Shown here: piece by piece, positions 46,664 to 49,124 of the stretch
Layout: every line of letters starts with the position of its first letter
How positions within the stretch are numbered: the stretch's first letter is position 1
Assembly: GCA_944389835.1 (NCBI GenBank)
Contig: CALXNU010000008.1
Coordinates: 1 to 49,124, forward strand
Direction: 5' to 3'
From: an uncultured Succinivibrionaceae bacterium
GTDB taxonomy: Bacteria; Pseudomonadota; Gammaproteobacteria; Enterobacterales; Succinivibrionaceae
DNA: 49,124 nucleotides
The notes under the pieces: model-generated
The model's database searches: none
The model's input: the letters and a program-made list of their open reading frames with translations, nothing else
Told to the model about the DNA's origin: nothing
Position numbers and translations under genes: made by a program

Positions 46664-48868
46664 ATGGAAAGTACAAGTTTATATGCAAAGTGTAAAGAGA
46701 CTGAAGTAGTAAGTAATATGGCCAAAGCTGAAATTGGCTTTATCTTAACTCACTATGCGATCCCCAACGATAAAGAAGATCTTTTATGCTTATTAATTTT
46801 AGCTTTAGAGTATCAATTACAAAAAGGTGATGTTTGTATTCGTTTAACCTATGAGGCGATCGATAAGGTTTTAAAAGAATGGCTTTTAAGTACTGAGCAT
46901 TTTAAAGATGTAGATAAAGCGCAAGAGTTAGGAGATCTAGTGCGTTTTATTTATGCCAAAGTTTTAAAACCAAGGGCTCAAGTTTTTTTTAAAGATGAGT
47001 TAAAAGATCTGCCATGTATTTGTTATGAAGATAAATCTCAAGAGGAATTACCACTTGTAATTTCCTATGATCGTCTTTATTTTCGCCGCTATTTTATCTA
47101 TGAGCAAAAAGCCTCGAAGTTTGTATTAGAAAATCCGAATCTCTCCTATTATGAGGATAAAAAAGATTATATAAAACAAGCTTTAAATATACTCTTTCCT
47201 AAAACTTCTTCTGAGATTGAATGGCAAAAAGTGGCAGCTGCCATGGCAACCTTAAGACGCTTTACCATCATTTCAGGAGGACCTGGTACCGGTAAAACAA
47301 CTACTGTAACTAAGCTTTTGTTATTACTCTTATCTTTAGATAAAAATTTAAAGAAAGTCTGTCTTTGTGCTCCAACAGGAAAGGCGGCTGCGAGAATGGC
47401 AGAGTCTTTAAGTTTTGGACTTAAAAGTCTCAAAGATCATGAGGCCTTAGCTTTAGCAAAGCTTGCAGGTGTTGACTTACAAGAGGAGATTTTAGCTAAG
47501 ATTGAAGTCAAACCTTTAACCTTACATGCTTTAATTAAAGTGATCCCTCATCGAAGTGGAGCCATTTTCAATCAAGATAATCCCTTAGAGTGTGATATTT
47601 TAATTGTAGATGAAGTCTCCATGCTTGATTTGTCACTTTTTAATCGTTTAATTAATGCGCTAAGTTCAAATACCATTGTGGTGATGTTAGGCGATCGTGA
47701 TCAGCTAAATTCAGTTGAGGCAGGATCAGTCTTAGGTGATTTGTGTAAACGTATTGGTAAGATTTTAAGTTTAGAGACTTTAGAGAAGCTCTCCTACTTA
47801 AGTGGCTTTAGTGTCGAAGATCTAAAACAAGGTAAGCTTAGTGATGAGATTTGTCTTTTAATTAAAAGTCATCGCTTTAACGAAGCCTCAGGCATTGGTG
47901 TGTTATCAAGAGTAATTAATGCTAAAGAATTTTCTGATTTAAATTTTGACTTAAAAAGTTTAAGAAAACCGTTAAGAGAATTTTTAGAAAGCGTTGCCCC
48001 ATTACTTCTTGACTACGCTTACGAGAAGATGGCTTTAATCGATCTTGTACTCAAAGCATATAAAGATACGCTTTTTATAAAATATTTAGGAGAGGGGCGA
48101 GGTGAGTTAAGTTTAGATAAGGCAGCATCTCTTATTGCTAAAGAGGTGGTACAAAAGCCAAGAGTCTTTAATAGCTTTAAAGAAGAGGCAGAGCCTTTGC
48201 CAAGTCAAAATGCTTATGCAATAAATTTCTTTGAATTTTTAACTTATTTAGCGCAAAAGGATTTTTGCCTAAATGAAAATGAGGCACTAGAGGCTTTTAC
48301 TTTGCTTGATAAGTTTAGAGTGCTCTGTTCAAATCGCCAAGGCCTTTTAGGAGATCTCAAATTAAATGAGAGTATCGAAGAGGAGGTGATTAGTACTTTT
48401 AAGCTTGAAGATAAGCTTGAGGTCTTAGCCTCTCATAAATGGTTCCCAGGGCGGGTGGTGATTATTACCAAAAACGATCCACTACTTAAAATTCATAATG
48501 GCGATGTAGGTTTTGCCGCTTATGAAAGACTTCAAGATGGCTCAAAAGGCTCTTTGCGACTCTTTTTAAGAAATGAAAAAGAAGAGAATGGGCAAAAGGT
48601 AAAAATGCTCTCACCTTTGTTTGTGGTAAATCATGACAGTGGCTTTGCGATGACTATCCATAAGTCACAAGGCTCTGAATACTCAAAAGTGTTAATTGTT
48701 TTAAGTGAGAGAATGAATGAGGTTATCTCGCGTGAGCTTATTTATACGGCCATCACCAGAGCTAAAGATTATGTAAAGCTTATTTGTGATAGGAATATTT
48801 TACGAGAGGGTGTAAATCGTGATGCGGTGCGTGAAAGCGGTTTGAGTTTACGCATTGTAAAAGATTAA
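46664..48868 (+). CDS. recD: Exodeoxyribonuclease V subunit alpha (RecD)
   Basis: A 734-residue superfamily 1B helicase, the 5'-3' motor of RecBCD. Walker A is GGPGTGKTTTV (K211). APTGKAAARM, LIVDEVSMLDL, GDRDQLNSVEAGSVLGDL and the C-terminal MTIHKSQGSEY and IYTAITRAK motifs are all present. The ATG at 46664 has GGAGGG eight bases upstream; TTG at 46658 is too close. It is longer than E. coli RecD (608). RecBCD degrades linear DNA and starts homologous recombination at Chi. Confidence 0.95.
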   Translation: MESTSLYAKCKETEVVSNMAKAEIGFILTHYAIPNDKEDLLCLLILALEYQLQKGDVCIRLTYEAIDKVLKEWLLSTEHFKDVDKAQELGDLVRFIYAKVLKPRAQVFFKDELKDLPCICYEDKSQEELPLVISYDRLYFRRYFIYEQKASKFVLENPNLSYYEDKKDYIKQALNILFPKTSSEIEWQKVAAAMATLRRFTIISGGPGTGKTTTVTKLLLLLLSLDKNLKKVCLCAPTGKAAARMAESLSFGLKSLKDHEALALAKLAGVDLQEEILAKIEVKPLTLHALIKVIPHRSGAIFNQDNPLECDILIVDEVSMLDLSLFNRLINALSSNTIVVMLGDRDQLNSVEAGSVLGDLCKRIGKILSLETLEKLSYLSGFSVEDLKQGKLSDEICLLIKSHRFNEASGIGVLSRVINAKEFSDLNFDLKSLRKPLREFLESVAPLLLDYAYEKMALIDLVLKAYKDTLFIKYLGEGRGELSLDKAASLIAKEVVQKPRVFNSFKEEAEPLPSQNAYAINFFEFLTYLAQKDFCLNENEALEAFTLLDKFRVLCSNRQGLLGDLKLNESIEEEVISTFKLEDKLEVLASHKWFPGRVVIITKNDPLLKIHNGDVGFAAYERLQDGSKGSLRLFLRNEKEENGQKVKMLSPLFVVNHDSGFAMTIHKSQGSEYSKVLIVLSERMNEVISRELIYTAITRAKDYVKLICDRNILREGVNRDAVRESGLSLRIVKD

Positions 48869-48886
48869 GCTCTAAATTCGTAAATT

Positions 48887-48935
48887 TTAGGTGGGCAATT
48901 TAGGAGTGTCGCGCTTAATTTTGTTGCTCACCTAA
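48887..48935 (+). repeat. Inverted repeat after recD
   Basis: TTAGGTGGGC at 48887-48896 and GCTCACCTAA at 48926-48935 pair over ten positions (one G-T) across a 29-base loop. No T-run follows, so it is not a standard terminator. It may be an mRNA 3' structure. Confidence 0.5.
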
Positions 48936-48956
48936 GAAAGTTTGGGCTAGCTTTAA

Positions 48957-48970
48957 GTGATCTAGATCAA
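48957..48970. promoter_or_regulatory. FNR/CRP-like palindrome
   Basis: GTGATCTAGATCAA matches the FNR consensus TTGAT-N4-ATCAA in 9 of 10 positions, and its TGATCTAGATCA core also equals the centre of the ideal CRP site. It lies about 140 bases before the promoter at 49095. Confidence 0.45.
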
Positions 48971-49094
48971 AGAAGCTTGAGTTGAGATCTAAATTTAAGC
49001 TACAAAATGTGAGCAAACTCGCATTCTTAAGCGCTTTTCTTTGCTAGACTAGAATTCATTTCGTAAAAAATTTTAAAAATTTTTGAAAAAAGTG

Positions 49095-49122
49095 TTGACG
49101 GATTTTAAAAAGTGTCTATAAT
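49095..49122 (+). promoter_or_regulatory. Near-consensus promoter at the window end (stable-RNA type)
   Basis: TTGACG at 49095-49100, a 16-base spacer and TATAAT at 49117-49122, followed by GC. Alternating A and T tracts just upstream (about 49064-49090) look like an UP element. TATAATGC is the start seen at many rRNA and tRNA promoters, so a stable-RNA operon may begin just outside the window. Confidence 0.75.
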
Positions 49123-49124
49123 GC

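Overview
The window looks like a chromosomal segment of an AT-rich gammaproteobacterium. I infer a host-associated, probably anaerobic lineage such as the Succinivibrionaceae, but the sequence alone does not prove this. The gammaproteobacterial signs are RecBCD in the order recC-recB-recD, a TusDCB set, Braun-type Lpp ending in lysine, GlnB-type PII, three-helix SecE and a BioG/BioC biotin module. I see no insertion sequence, prophage, integron or CRISPR array.

Layout. (1) 1-2766: tRNA-Tyr, tRNA-Gly, tufB, secE, nusG. (2) 2913-12131: a block of about 9.7 kb that separates nusG from rplK, which are normally neighbours. It holds bioF-bioG-bioC (biotin), then a six-gene operon with a binding protein, a cytoplasmic alkaline-phosphatase-superfamily hydrolase, two permeases, an ATPase and a HAD phosphatase, then a divergent MFS exporter. 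(3) 12292-23988: the rplKAJL-rpoBC operon with its leaders, intercistronic hairpins and a strong final terminator. (4) 24143-25430: ridA and tusDCB. (5) 25427-29193, minus strand: a YczE-like membrane protein fused to a cytidylate-kinase-like domain, a MATE exporter and a DUF3737 protein. (6) 29417-33862: the str operon rpsL-rpsG-fusA-tufA. (7) 34101-38847: glpX, a SieB-like membrane protein, glnB, an SLT-type lipoprotein, gmhB, a DUF4823-type lipoprotein and lpp. (8) 38993-48868: recC-recB-recD. The window ends on a near-consensus promoter of stable-RNA type.

How the genes fit together. The core is the translation and transcription hub: EF-Tu (two copies), EF-G, S12, S7, the L11/L1/L10/L7-L12 stalk, the beta and beta' subunits of RNA polymerase, NusG and SecE. 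The rpoBC and str operons lie in one run bracketed by the two tuf genes in direct orientation. The main accessory unit is the operon at 5677-10860. It is arranged as an uptake system with a cytoplasmic phosphoester or phosphonate hydrolase and a phosphatase, and I read it as a candidate organophosphate-scavenging system of unknown substrate.

Most notable: a roughly 155-residue segment in RpoB where E. coli has about 15 residues; N-terminal extensions on NusG, RpoC and SecE; tuf genes identical over 899 internal bases with all differences near the ends; a decayed duplicate of the glpX 3' end with its terminator; an inverted repeat covering the ribosome binding site of the accessory transporter; a palindrome placed between the -35 and -10 of the DUF3737 gene; a cluster of DnaA-box-like sites in bioG; and a membrane-protein/kinase fusion.
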